The notes under the pieces were generated by a model. The model ran no database searches. It was not told the DNA's origin and saw only the letters and a list, made by a program, of their open reading frames with translations. Below are positions 24,128 through 32,744 of a stretch of DNA of 57,225 nt, in pieces. A program made the position numbers and the translations under genes. The DNA is from Peptococcus simiae (lineage in GTDB: Bacteria > Bacillota > Peptococcia > Peptococcales > Peptococcaceae). Each line of letters begins with the position of its first letter. Position 1 is the first letter of the stretch. The stretch covers positions 1-57,225 of the forward strand of contig NZ_JBJUVG010000012.1 in assembly GCF_046097595.1 (NCBI RefSeq), given 5' to 3'.

Positions 24128-25327
24128 ATGGGTAAAAAAACGCTAGAAGATTACGATGTAGCTGGTAAACGGGTGCTCTTACGGGTGGACTTCAATGTCC
24201 CTCTGGATAAGGAAACCGGGGCCATCAGCAATGATGAGCGGATCCAGGCCGCCCTGCCGACCATCCGCTATTTGCTGGACCATGAGGCCCGGCTGATTAT
24301 TATGAGCCACTTGGGCCGGCCCAAGGGCCAGGTGGTCGACAGCCTGCGGCTGGACCCGGTGGCCGACCGGTTATCGGCCCTCCTGGGCCAACCGGTGGCC
24401 AAGGCAGACGATTGCATTGGCGAGCTGGCTGAAAAGGCCGTCGCTGACCTACAACCGGGCCAGGCCCTCCTTTTGGAAAATGTCCGCTTCCATCCGGAAG
24501 AAGAAAAGAACAGCCTTGAATTTGTGAAAAAATTGGCTGCCCTGGGGGATATCTTCGTGAACGATGCCTTCGGGACCGCCCACCGGGCCCATGCCTCGAC
24601 GGAGGGGGTTGGCCACTTTTTACCGGCCGTTGCCGGCTACCTGATGAAAAAAGAAATTTCCGCCCTGGCCCGGGCCGGCAAGCGGCCGGTCCGCCCCTAT
24701 GTGGCCATTATTGGCGGGGCGAAAATCTCCGATAAAATTTTAGTCATTGAAGAGCTTATGAAAATTGCCGATAAGGTCATTATCGGTGGGGGAATGGCCA
24801 ATACCTTCTTGGCCGCCCAGGGCTATGATATGCAGGCCTCCCTGGTCGAAACAGATAAGATTGACCTGGCCAAGGGCCTTTTAGACCAACAGGCCGAAAC
24901 CGGCAAGGCCTTCTTACTGCCGACAGATGTGGTCGTAGCGAAGAGCCTGGATGATGCCGAAGGGACCGTCAAAAAGGTGGACGACCTGGCCGCCGGGGAT
25001 ATGGCCCTGGATATTGGGCCGGCCACCCGGGACCTTTATGTCAAGGCCCTGGAAGGGGCCCAGACCATTTTCTGGAACGGCCCCATGGGGGTCTTTGAAA
25101 AAGAAGCCTTTGCCCAGGGGACCAATGCCCTGGCTCAAGGGGTGGCCGATAGCGCGGGTTACACCATTATTGGCGGGGGCGACTCCGTCGCTGCTGTGGC
25201 CCAAGCCGGCCTTAGTGAACAAATCGATCATATTTCCACCGGTGGCGGGGCCTCCCTGGTCTTCTTAGAAGGACGGATGCTCCCCGGTTTAGCGGTATTG
25301 GAAGAACGGGAGGATGAGCCGGTATGA
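24128..25327 (+). CDS. pgk: Phosphoglycerate kinase
   Basis: Converts 1,3-bisphosphoglycerate and ADP to 3-phosphoglycerate and ATP. The 399-aa protein starts MGKKTLEDYDVAGKRVLLRV and contains VDFNVPLD (substrate site), SHLGRPKG, and the C-terminal nucleotide-binding IIGGGDSVAAV. The start at 24128 follows AAGGAGG; a longer in-frame frame beginning at 24068 runs through the promoter. It overlaps tpiA by ATGA. Confidence 0.98.
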   Translation: MGKKTLEDYDVAGKRVLLRVDFNVPLDKETGAISNDERIQAALPTIRYLLDHEARLIIMSHLGRPKGQVVDSLRLDPVADRLSALLGQPVAKADDCIGELAEKAVADLQPGQALLLENVRFHPEEEKNSLEFVKKLAALGDIFVNDAFGTAHRAHASTEGVGHFLPAVAGYLMKKEISALARAGKRPVRPYVAIIGGAKISDKILVIEELMKIADKVIIGGGMANTFLAAQGYDMQASLVETDKIDLAKGLLDQQAETGKAFLLPTDVVVAKSLDDAEGTVKKVDDLAAGDMALDIGPATRDLYVKALEGAQTIFWNGPMGVFEKEAFAQGTNALAQGVADSAGYTIIGGGDSVAAVAQAGLSEQIDHISTGGGASLVFLEGRMLPGLAVLEEREDEPV

Positions 25328-26082
25328 GAAAGCTACTCATTATGGCCAACTGGAAGATGAATAAGACCGCAGGCGAGGCGGTGGCCTTTTTTGACAGCCT
25401 ACCGGCCCTGCCTGCAGAAGTGGATACGGCCGTTTTTGCCCCGCTGACAGCCCTGGATGCCCTATCCAAGGCGCCCTTGGCCGGGGTTGGCCTGGGGGCT
25501 CAGAACTTTCATCCAGCAGCTGCCGGTGCCTTTACCGGTGAGGTCAGCCTGGCCATGCTGGCCCCCTTTGGTGTCCGCTATGTCTTAACCGGCCATTCGG
25601 AACGCCGGGACTTATTTAAGGAATCAGATGCCTTTGTGGCAGAAAAATACTGGGCAGCAGCGGATTACGGCATGATGCCCGTCCTTTGTGTTGGCGAAAG
25701 CATGGCCATCCGGGAGGCCGGCGGGGCTGAAGCCCACACCCGGGCCCAGCTGGATGCAGTCTTTGGGGACATGACCGGCAGGGTCCTCCCCAAGGAAGTC
25801 ATCATTGCCTATGAACCGATTTGGGCCATTGGCACCGGCCTCACCGCGACAGCGGAAGATGCCGAGGCCATGTGTGCCAGCCTCCGGGCTCATTTAGCCG
25901 ACCGCCTGGGTAAGGACGTGGCCGCCCAGGCCCGGATCCTTTACGGGGGCAGTGTGAAACCGGATAACTGTGCAGCCCTTTTTGCCCAGGAAAATATTGA
26001 CGGTGGCTTGATTGGCGGGGCCTCTTTGGAGCCGGCCAGCTTTGCCGCCCTTGTCGAGAAGGGGTGTGCCAGCTGTGGCTAA
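25324..26082 (+). CDS. tpiA: Triosephosphate isomerase
   Basis: Interconverts dihydroxyacetone phosphate and glyceraldehyde 3-phosphate. The 252-aa TIM barrel has Lys in ANWKMNK, catalytic His in TGHSERR and catalytic Glu in AYEPIWAIGTG; phosphate loop LYGGSVKPDN. The start ATG overlaps the pgk stop and the stop overlaps the start of gpmI. Confidence 0.98.
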   Translation: MRKLLIMANWKMNKTAGEAVAFFDSLPALPAEVDTAVFAPLTALDALSKAPLAGVGLGAQNFHPAAAGAFTGEVSLAMLAPFGVRYVLTGHSERRDLFKESDAFVAEKYWAAADYGMMPVLCVGESMAIREAGGAEAHTRAQLDAVFGDMTGRVLPKEVIIAYEPIWAIGTGLTATAEDAEAMCASLRAHLADRLGKDVAAQARILYGGSVKPDNCAALFAQENIDGGLIGGASLEPASFAALVEKGCASCG

Positions 26083-27604
26083 ACCGGTGGTCCTCTGTAT
26101 CTTAGACGGCTGGGGCCTGGCCCCGGCAGGGCCGACCAATGCGGCCAGCCAAGCCCGGACCCCTCACCTGGATGACCTCTTTGCGACAGTGCCCCATACC
26201 CAGTTGGAAGCCTCCGGCGAAGCCGTTGGTCTGCCGGCGGGACAAATGGGGAATTCAGAAGTCGGCCACTTGAATTTAGGGGCTGGCCGGGTGGTCTACC
26301 AGGACCTGGTCCGGATCAGCCGGGCCATCCAAGACGGCAGTTTTTTCAGGCAGCCGGCCCTGGCCTCCCTGGCAGACCGGCTCAAGGCCAACGGCGGGAC
26401 CCTCCACCTGATGGGGCTCCTATCGGATGGGGGCGTCCACTCCCATAACAGCCACCTCTACGCCCTCCTGGCCTGGGCCAAGGACCAGGGGCTCAGCCAG
26501 GTGGCGGTCCATGTCATTACCGATGGCCGGGATGTGCCGCCGGATTCGGGCCTGGCCTATGTCCAGGACCTGGAATCGGAAATCGCCCGCCAGGGCCTTG
26601 GCCGGATTGCCTCGGTCAGTGGTCGCTATTATGCCATGGACCGGGACAACCGCTGGGACCGGGTCCAGAAGGCCTGGGCGGTAGTGGTCCAGGCTCAGGG
26701 GCGGACCGCTAATGATGCGGTGGCCTGTGTCCAGGCTTCCTATGACGAAGGGGTGACGGATGAATTTATCCTGCCCACGGTTATCGGCCCCGGCCGGCCC
26801 ATAGCCGATGGAGACGGGGTCATCTTCTTTAACTTCCGGGCCGACCGGGCCCGGGAATTTTGCCAGGCCTTGGTCAAGGAGGACTTTTCCGGCTTTGACC
26901 GCGGCAGCCATCCCCAGGTGACCCTCCGGACCTTGACCGAATATGAAGCCGGCCTGGTGCCCGCAGAAGACATCGTCTATCCGCCGGAAAGCATTGAGAA
27001 TACCCTGGGGGCCTGGCTGGCCAAGCAGGGCAAAAACCAGCTCCGGACGGCGGAAACGGAAAAATATGCCCATGTCACCTTTTTCTTTAACGGAGGGGTG
27101 GAAGAAGCCAACCCCGGCGAAGACCGGCGGCTGGTGCCCTCGCCGAAGGTGGCCACCTACGACCTGGCCCCGGAAATGAGTGCCGCCGCTGTGGCCGATG
27201 GGGTCGTCCAGGCCCTAGAAGCCGGCGACAAGGACTTTATCCTGGTGAACTTTGCCAACCCGGACATGGTCGGCCATACCGGCCAGCTGCCGGCTGCCAT
27301 CCAGGCCATGGAGGCCGTTGACCAGGCTCTAGGCCGGATTTTACAGGCCCTGGCCCATACCGACGGGGCCATGCTCATCTGTGCTGACCATGGCAACTGC
27401 GAAAAGATGCAGGATGAAAGTGGCAAGCCGGTGACCAGCCACACCACCAACCCGGTGCCCTTATTACTCGTTCAGGGCCGGGGGAGGACCCTCCGTCCGG
27501 GGGCCCTCTGTGATATTGCCCCGACCCTTTTAGATTTAATGGATTGTCCGCAACCGTCGGAAATGACCGGTTGCTCTTTACTGGAAGGAGACCAGCATGC
27601 ATAA
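26075..27604 (+). CDS. gpmI: 2,3-bisphosphoglycerate-independent phosphoglycerate mutase
   Basis: Interconverts 3- and 2-phosphoglycerate using two manganese ions. The 509-aa alkaline-phosphatase-fold protein has the first metal ligand in LCILDGWG, the phosphoserine in GNSEVGHLNLGAG and ligands in LICADHGNCEKM. I chose the GTG at 26075, inside the tpiA end, because the family normally begins a few residues before the LDGWG block; GTG at 26066 is also possible. It overlaps eno by 8 bases. Confidence 0.97.
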   Translation: MAKPVVLCILDGWGLAPAGPTNAASQARTPHLDDLFATVPHTQLEASGEAVGLPAGQMGNSEVGHLNLGAGRVVYQDLVRISRAIQDGSFFRQPALASLADRLKANGGTLHLMGLLSDGGVHSHNSHLYALLAWAKDQGLSQVAVHVITDGRDVPPDSGLAYVQDLESEIARQGLGRIASVSGRYYAMDRDNRWDRVQKAWAVVVQAQGRTANDAVACVQASYDEGVTDEFILPTVIGPGRPIADGDGVIFFNFRADRAREFCQALVKEDFSGFDRGSHPQVTLRTLTEYEAGLVPAEDIVYPPESIENTLGAWLAKQGKNQLRTAETEKYAHVTFFFNGGVEEANPGEDRRLVPSPKVATYDLAPEMSAAAVADGVVQALEAGDKDFILVNFANPDMVGHTGQLPAAIQAMEAVDQALGRILQALAHTDGAMLICADHGNCEKMQDESGKPVTSHTTNPVPLLLVQGRGRTLRPGALCDIAPTLLDLMDCPQPSEMTGCSLLEGDQHA

Positions 27605-28880
27605 AATTAAAAGCATTATTGCCCGGGAAATCCTCGATTCCCGTGCCAATCCGACGGTTGAAGTAGATGTATGGACCGATACCGGCTTTATGGGCCGGGC
27701 GGCCGTCCCCTCCGGGGCCTCAACCGGGGCCTTTGAAGCCGTTGAACTGCGGGATGGCGACAAGGGCCGTTACCTGGGCAAGGGCGTCCAACAGGCTGTG
27801 GCCAATGTCAACGACAGCCTGGCCCCGGCCCTCCTGGGCATGGACGTCTGTCGGCAAAATGAACTGGACACCAAGCTCCTCGCCCTAGATGGGACCGATA
27901 ACAAGGGGGCCTGTGGGGCCAATGCTCTTCTGGGCGTTTCCCTGGCCTGCGCCAAGGCAGCTGCCGCCGCCAATGGCCTGTCCCTCTACCGGTATATCGG
28001 CGGGGCCAATGCCCATGTCATGCCGGCCCCGATGATGAATATCTTAAACGGGGGCAAGCATGCCGATAATAACGTCGACATCCAGGAATTTATGATTATG
28101 CCCCTGGGGGCGCCCAGCTTTAAAGAAGCCCTTCGGATGGGGTCGGAAATTTACCATGCCCTGAAAAACGTCCTCAGCAGCCGGGGGCTAGCCACTGCTG
28201 TTGGCGACGAAGGGGGCTTTGCCCCGAACCTGGCCTCCAATGAAGAAGCCCTCCAGGTCATCGTCGAAGCCATCAAGGAAGCCGGCTATGAACCGGGCAA
28301 GGACATCTTCCTGGCCCTGGATGTCGCCTCCTCCGAACTCTACAAGGACGGCAAGTATAACTTGGCCGGTGAAGGGACCAGTAAAACCGCCGGCGAAATG
28401 ATTGATTTCTACGAAGGCCTCATCGACCGCTATCCCATCATTTCTATTGAAGACGGCTTAGACGAAGAAGACTGGGAAGGCTGGCAGCAGCTGACCGACC
28501 GGCTCGGCGACCGCCTGCAAATCGTCGGGGATGACCTTTTCGTTACCAATACCAAGCGGCTGGCCCGGGGTATTGAAAAAGGCGTCGGCAACAGCATCCT
28601 CATCAAGGTCAACCAAATCGGGACCCTGAGCGAAACCCTGGCCGCCATTGAAATGGCCGCCCGGGCCGGCTACACTAGCGTCATCTCCCACCGGTCCGGT
28701 GAAACGGAAGACGCCACTATTGCCGATATCGCTGTGGCTGTCAACGCCGGCCAAATCAAAACCGGCGCCCCCGCCCGCACCGACCGGGTTGCCAAGTACA
28801 ACCAGCTCCTACGGATTGAAGAAGAACTGGGCGACAGCGCCGTCTACCTGGGCCGGGAAGGCTTTTTCAACTTAAAATAA
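27597..28880 (+). CDS. eno: Enolase
   Basis: Dehydrates 2-phosphoglycerate to phosphoenolpyruvate. The 427-aa protein carries REILDSRANPTVEVDV at the N-terminus, substrate loop PSGASTGAFEA, metal ligands in LALDVASSE, SIEDGLDEEDW and GDDLFVTN, the catalytic lysine in ILIKVNQIGT, and SHRSGETED. GGAAGGAG precedes the ATG. It is the last gene of the pgk-tpiA-gpmI-eno operon; gapA is not in the window. Confidence 0.98.
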   Translation: MHKIKSIIAREILDSRANPTVEVDVWTDTGFMGRAAVPSGASTGAFEAVELRDGDKGRYLGKGVQQAVANVNDSLAPALLGMDVCRQNELDTKLLALDGTDNKGACGANALLGVSLACAKAAAAANGLSLYRYIGGANAHVMPAPMMNILNGGKHADNNVDIQEFMIMPLGAPSFKEALRMGSEIYHALKNVLSSRGLATAVGDEGGFAPNLASNEEALQVIVEAIKEAGYEPGKDIFLALDVASSELYKDGKYNLAGEGTSKTAGEMIDFYEGLIDRYPIISIEDGLDEEDWEGWQQLTDRLGDRLQIVGDDLFVTNTKRLARGIEKGVGNSILIKVNQIGTLSETLAAIEMAARAGYTSVISHRSGETEDATIADIAVAVNAGQIKTGAPARTDRVAKYNQLLRIEEELGDSAVYLGREGFFNLK

Positions 28881-28890
28881 TTTTTTAATG

Positions 28891-28920
28891 ACCGTTCGGC
28901 AGCCCGCCGGGCGGTTTTTT
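28891..28920 (+). terminator. Intrinsic terminator after eno
   Basis: ACCGTTCGGC, loop AGCCC, GCCGGGCGGT (10-bp stem with two G-T pairs) followed by TTTTTT. Confidence 0.85.
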
Positions 28921-28988
28921 GCTGGCTGAAAGCCCCCAGCCGGAGGGGCCGGGCAGGCCTGGCGAGTGACGAATCCGGTCTTTTAGTC

Positions 28989-29017
28989 TTGTATATGGGG
29001 CGGGGTTATGGTATAAT
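28989..29017 (+). promoter_or_regulatory. Promoter of secG
   Basis: TTGTAT (28989-28994), 17 bases, TATAAT (29012-29017), about 45 bases before the secG start codon. Confidence 0.75.
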
Positions 29018-29063
29018 CATGTGTGTTATTTATGTAATACTGGGCGTAAGGAGGCTTTTACAT

Positions 29064-29285
29064 ATGTATCTAGCATTACAAGTGGTACAACTGATTTGTG
29101 CCCTTGGTGTTATTGCAACGGTCCTTTTACAGTCCGGCCGGAGCGCCGGCTTGTCCGGGTCTATTTCCGGTGGTGCTGAAACCTTTTTAGGTAAACGCGG
29201 CCTGGATGACCAGCTTGCAAAAGCATCAGCGGTCTTTTCCCTGCTCTTTATGGTACTGACCTTTAGCATGACCTTATTAAAATAA
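29064..29285 (+). CDS. secG: Preprotein translocase subunit SecG
   Basis: A 73-aa membrane protein of the SecYEG channel with two transmembrane segments (about residues 2-20 and 52-72) joined by the conserved loop VLLQSGRSAGLSGSISGGAE. AAGGAGG precedes the ATG at 29064. Upstream in-frame codons run through the promoter and are not used. Confidence 0.95.
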   Translation: MYLALQVVQLICALGVIATVLLQSGRSAGLSGSISGGAETFLGKRGLDDQLAKASAVFSLLFMVLTFSMTLLK

Positions 29286-29318
29286 GTTTACTTAAGATGC
29301 CGGAAGGGTCTGTGACGC

Positions 29319-29347
29319 TTGACGTTACAGGCGGGTTCGGGTATTAT
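29319..29347 (+). promoter_or_regulatory. Promoter of pyrG with GGGC start site
   Basis: TTGACG (29319-29324), 17 bases, TATTAT (29342-29347). Six bases later comes GGGCAC (29354-29359). A start at GGGC is the signature of pyrG leaders in Gram-positive bacteria that use reiterative G addition when CTP is low. Confidence 0.75.
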
Positions 29348-29353
29348 TTTAAA

Positions 29354-29398
29354 GGGCACGGCCTGCCGCCCCGTTCAGGTGAATGGGGCGGTTTTTAT
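29354..29398 (+). promoter_or_regulatory. pyrG leader: CTP-responsive attenuator
   Basis: The predicted transcript begins GGGCACGG and reaches a strong terminator hairpin: CCGCCCCGTTCA (29366-29377) pairing with TGAATGGGGCGG (29380-29391), then TTTTTAT. The C-rich 5' arm of the stem is complementary to a run of G. By the known Gram-positive mechanism, low CTP stalls polymerase, extra G residues are added at the 5' end, and this G run pairs with the C-rich arm to block termination. Mechanism inferred by analogy. Confidence 0.7.
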
Positions 29399-29446
29399 AT
29401 TATTTATAGTGGGCACCGTTAAGATAAATATGATGAGGAGGCAATT

Positions 29447-31051
29447 ATGGCAAAATATATTTTTGTCACTGGGGGCGTGGTATCGTCCATCGGTAAAGGT
29501 ATTGTGGCAGCATCTCTGGGCCGGTTGTTAAAGAACCGGGGGTTCAAGATTACCATTCAAAAGTTTGACCCCTATATAAACGTGGACCCGGGCACCATGA
29601 GTCCTTATCAGCATGGGGAAGTCTATGTCACTGATGACGGGTCTGAAACAGACTTGGACTTGGGCCATTACGAACGTTTTATTGATGTCCGCCTGAACAA
29701 GTATTCCAATGTGACCACCGGCAAAATTTATTCTGAAGTCCTTAAAAAAGAACGCCGGGGGGACTACCTGGGGGCAACGGTCCAGGTGATTCCACACATT
29801 ACGGATATGCTCAAGGAAAAAATCATCCGGGCCGGGGAAACCACCGGGGCGGATATTGTCATTACCGAGGTTGGCGGTACTGTTGGGGATATTGAGTCGA
29901 CGCCCTTTATTGAAGCCCTCCGACAGATGAAAAAGGATGTCGGTTCGGAAAATGTCTGCTACATCCACACAACCCTCATTCCCTACCTCAGTGCTGCCGG
30001 TGAAATGAAGACCAAGCCCACCCAGCACAGTGTCAAGGAGCTGCGGGGAATGGGGATTCAGCCGGATATCTTAGTGGTGCGGACCGAAAAGCCCATGCCG
30101 ACCAGCATGCGGGCCAAGCTTTCCCTCTTCTGCGATGTCGATGAAGAGGCTGTTATTGAAAACAGGGACGTTGAGCACCTGTACGAAATGCCCCTCCAAC
30201 TCCAGGCCCAGCACATGGACGATATTGTCCTGAAAAAGCTCAATACCACTGCGCCTCAGGCGGACATGGCCGATTGGGAGGCCCTTCTGAAACGGATTAA
30301 GGCCATTAAGGAAAGCGTCGACATTGCCCTGGTTGGGAAATATGTTGAGCTTCCGGATGCCTACCTGTCGGTAGTGGAGGCCCTCACCCACGCCGGTTAT
30401 GAAAACAATGTTGAGGTGAAGGTCCACTGGGTTAATTCTGAAGAGCTGGAACATAAGCCGGCGCTCTTAGCCTCCCTGAAGGATATGGATGGCATCCTGG
30501 TGCCCGGCGGGTTTGGTGACCGGGGCATTGAAGGGAAGATTGACGCTATCCGCCTGGCCCGGGAAGGTCAGCTGCCCTTTATGGGCATTTGCCTGGGTAT
30601 GCAGCTGGCCTGCGTGGAATTTGCCCGGAATGTTCTGGGCTGGGATGATGCCCAGAGTGCTGAATTTGATAAAAATACCCCTCATAATATCATCGACCTC
30701 ATGGAGGACCAAACCCGGGTCGAAAATATGGGTGGGACCCAACGGTTAGGTCTCTATCCCTGCCGCCTGCAGGAAGGGAGCCTGGCTCGGCAGCTCTATG
30801 ATGCCGAAGAAATCCAGGAACGTCACCGCCACCGGTATGAGTTCAATAACGATTTCCGCGACCGTCTCCAGGAAGCCGGCCTGCGCTTTTCCGGCACTTC
30901 TCCGGATGGCCGCCTGGTCGAAGTCATCGAACTCCCCGGCCACCCCTTCTTTGTGGCCAGCCAGTTTCATCCGGAATTTTTAAGCCGGCCGACCCATGCC
31001 CACCCGATTTTCCGCGGCTTTATTGCTGCCGCCAAAGACCAGCAAAAATAA
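29447..31051 (+). CDS. pyrG: CTP synthase
   Basis: Aminates UTP to CTP with glutamine. The 534-aa protein has the synthetase domain (YIFVTGGVVSSIGKGI at the N-terminus, with the P-loop) and a C-terminal class I glutaminase. The glutaminase is intact: nucleophile Cys in GICLGMQL and His/Glu in FHPEF, in contrast to CarA here. GAGGAGG precedes the ATG. Transcribed alone between its attenuator and a terminator. Confidence 0.98.
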   Translation: MAKYIFVTGGVVSSIGKGIVAASLGRLLKNRGFKITIQKFDPYINVDPGTMSPYQHGEVYVTDDGSETDLDLGHYERFIDVRLNKYSNVTTGKIYSEVLKKERRGDYLGATVQVIPHITDMLKEKIIRAGETTGADIVITEVGGTVGDIESTPFIEALRQMKKDVGSENVCYIHTTLIPYLSAAGEMKTKPTQHSVKELRGMGIQPDILVVRTEKPMPTSMRAKLSLFCDVDEEAVIENRDVEHLYEMPLQLQAQHMDDIVLKKLNTTAPQADMADWEALLKRIKAIKESVDIALVGKYVELPDAYLSVVEALTHAGYENNVEVKVHWVNSEELEHKPALLASLKDMDGILVPGGFGDRGIEGKIDAIRLAREGQLPFMGICLGMQLACVEFARNVLGWDDAQSAEFDKNTPHNIIDLMEDQTRVENMGGTQRLGLYPCRLQEGSLARQLYDAEEIQERHRHRYEFNNDFRDRLQEAGLRFSGTSPDGRLVEVIELPGHPFFVASQFHPEFLSRPTHAHPIFRGFIAAAKDQQK

Positions 31052-31055
31052 AAGT

Positions 31056-31085
31056 AACCGCCACCGGGAAGGTGGCGGTTTTTAT
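31056..31085 (+). terminator. Intrinsic terminator after pyrG
   Basis: AACCGCCACC, loop GGGAA, GGTGGCGGTT, then a T-rich run. Confidence 0.9.
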
Positions 31086-31115
31086 ATAGGCCTTATTTAT
31101 AGATTGGCTTAACCC

Positions 31116-31145
31116 TTGTCGGGGTATGTAAATATTTTGTATAAT
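31116..31145 (+). promoter_or_regulatory. Promoter of the 107-aa gene
   Basis: TTGTCG (31116-31121), 18 bases, TATAAT (31140-31145), 30 bases before the start codon. Confidence 0.6.
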
Positions 31146-31175
31146 TTATGTAAACAGACCCTGAGGAGGCGAGGC

Positions 31176-31499
31176 ATGGATACTGTTCTCTTAGAAAAAA
31201 ATCGGGTATTGACCCACTTTATCAAGCAGCAGCATATTTCTGAAGAACTTTTCCTACAACGGATCCTGGTCCGCTACCGGGATGTCATCCGGTTGCACCC
31301 TGAAAAAATAAAAACAGTGCCGGGGGCCCGCTATAAAGGCCGCCTGATTTTTGAATTCAAGCTACCCTATGATGCCTTCCGCAGCTTCCGCATTGCCTTT
31401 ATTAAGTGTGATGGGAACCTGGTGGTTATTTTTGCGTCAAATCAGATTAAGAAAAAAGAATTTACCAAGGAGCTGAAAAAAACCAGCCTGGTGGATTAA
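31176..31499 (+). CDS. Small hypothetical protein, weakly RelE-like
   Basis: A 107-aa basic protein. The ATG at 31176 has GAGGAGG upstream; an earlier in-frame start lies in the promoter. The C-terminal half (RLIFEFKLPYDAF, RIAFIKCDGNLVVIFASNQIKKKEF) has the strand pattern and KK-rich end seen in RelE/HigB-like toxins, but this is a pattern impression only. No antitoxin gene is adjacent. It is monocistronic, with its own promoter and terminator. Function unknown. Confidence 0.7.
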   Translation: MDTVLLEKNRVLTHFIKQQHISEELFLQRILVRYRDVIRLHPEKIKTVPGARYKGRLIFEFKLPYDAFRSFRIAFIKCDGNLVVIFASNQIKKKEFTKELKKTSLVD

Positions 31500-31563
31500 G
31501 GTCAGGGCCTACGAGGCCAGCGGTGCCTTTTCCTTTTCAGCCCTTGGTTCTGAACTGAATATC

Positions 31564-31616
31564 AAAAGAGGCTGTGTCAGAATGAAATCTCATTCCGGCA
31601 CAGCCTCTTTTATTTT
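31564..31616 (+). terminator. Long bidirectional terminator
   Basis: A 22-bp stem, AAAAGAGGCTGTGTCAGAATG (31564 on) against CATTCCGGCACAGCCTCTTTT ending at 31611, loop of about four bases, followed by a T-rich tract. It separates the small hypothetical gene from the convergent ROK kinase and probably serves both strands. Confidence 0.85.
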
Positions 31617-31680
31617 AAGGATCTTGTAAGCGTTAAGGGCCTGGCTGGAGCGGAAGAAGAGGGCCGGCGGCTCGCCTTGG

Positions 31681-32568
31681 TCAATCCTTAGCGGGAAAGT
31701 GCCCTTGGGCGGCCTCCCGGGCCAGGGCAAAGCAGCCGATGGTGGCGGCGTTGTCCTGCAAGGCCGGGCCCTGGATGTAGTCTTCCGGGGTTGGGGTTTT
31801 GATGTAACCGGCGGTCAGGCTTTCAAACTGGGCCCGGACCCGGTCGAGGAGGTGCCCCTGTTTCATGACGCCACCGCCGAGGATGATCATTTCCGGGGCC
31901 AGGATGAGGCTGGTATTGACCAGGGCCTGGGCCAGGTAGTAGGCTTCGATGTCCCAAAAGGGGTCATCGGCTGGGAGGTCGCTGGCCGGTCGTCCCATCC
32001 GGGCTGCGATGGCCGGCCCCGAGGCCAGGCCTTCCAGGCAGGTCTGATGGAAGGGACAGTGGCCCGGAAAGGCGTCGTCCGGGTGGACTTGAACCCGCAT
32101 GTGGCCCATTTCCGGATGGCTCAGTCCCCCGATAAAGCGGCCGGCCTGGATGGCCCCGCCGCCAATGCCGGTACCGATGGTGTAGTAGACCAGGCTCCGG
32201 ACCTGGCGGCCGGCGCCCAGGCTGTACTCCCCATAGGCTGCCGCATTGACATCGGTGGTCCAGGCTATGGGCAGCTGGAAGTGGGCTTTCAGCTGACCGA
32301 GAAAGTTGACCGACTGCCAGTTGGGCTTGGGGGTGGAGGTGATATAGCCGTAGCTGGGGGACTGGGGACAGGTATCAATGGGCCCAAAGGAGCCAATCCC
32401 AATGGCGGCCAGGTCTCCGGCATGCCCTTGTAAAAAGTGGATGACCCGGCCCAGGGTTTCGCCGGGTACAGTGGTCGGGAAGGTGAACTGGTCAAGCAGG
32501 CCTCCCTGGGCATCGCCGACCGAGCAGACAAACTTGGTGCCGCCGGCTTCAATGGCTGCATACGTCAT
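31681..32568 (-). CDS. ROK-family sugar kinase, probably fructokinase
   Basis: A 295-aa ASKHA-fold kinase. It has the N-terminal phosphate loop EAGGTKFVCSVG, catalytic-region TTDVNAAAYGEY, TIGTGIGGGAI, and the ROK zinc site HPEMGHMRVQVHPDDAFPGHCPFHQTC (His and Cys ligands; long motif spread over about residues 150-176). The GHCPFH...CLEGLASGPAI pattern is typical of fructokinases (ScrK/GmuE type). It would phosphorylate fructose or mannose with ATP. A single gene on the minus strand with no sugar transporter adjacent. Confidence 0.88.
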   Translation of the reverse strand: MTYAAIEAGGTKFVCSVGDAQGGLLDQFTFPTTVPGETLGRVIHFLQGHAGDLAAIGIGSFGPIDTCPQSPSYGYITSTPKPNWQSVNFLGQLKAHFQLPIAWTTDVNAAAYGEYSLGAGRQVRSLVYYTIGTGIGGGAIQAGRFIGGLSHPEMGHMRVQVHPDDAFPGHCPFHQTCLEGLASGPAIAARMGRPASDLPADDPFWDIEAYYLAQALVNTSLILAPEMIILGGGVMKQGHLLDRVRAQFESLTAGYIKTPTPEDYIQGPALQDNAATIGCFALAREAAQGHFPAKD

Positions 32569-32658
32569 GGCATCGCCTCTTTCTGGATAGTCTATTAAAT
32601 TCTATTTTAGCACGCCGGCTGGAAAAAGAGGAGGGCATGAACTATTTTTTTTGTTTCA

Positions 32659-32730
32659 GTACTTGACAATGCTAGGTACATAGAATAACATGGTACTTGA
32701 AAAATGAAAGGTACTAAGAAAAAGAAGTAC
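32659..32730 (+). promoter_or_regulatory. Promoter and GTAC operator array of the PadR operon
   Basis: TTGACA (32663-32668), 17 bases, TAACAT (32686-32691). GTAC palindromes occur at 32659, 32676, 32693, 32711 and 32727, spaced 17, 17, 18 and 16 bp, covering the -35, spacer, start region and leader up to the ribosome binding site. The PadR repressor encoded two genes later is the likely binder (inference). Confidence 0.7.
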
Positions 32731-32744
32731 TAGGAGGGATAAGA

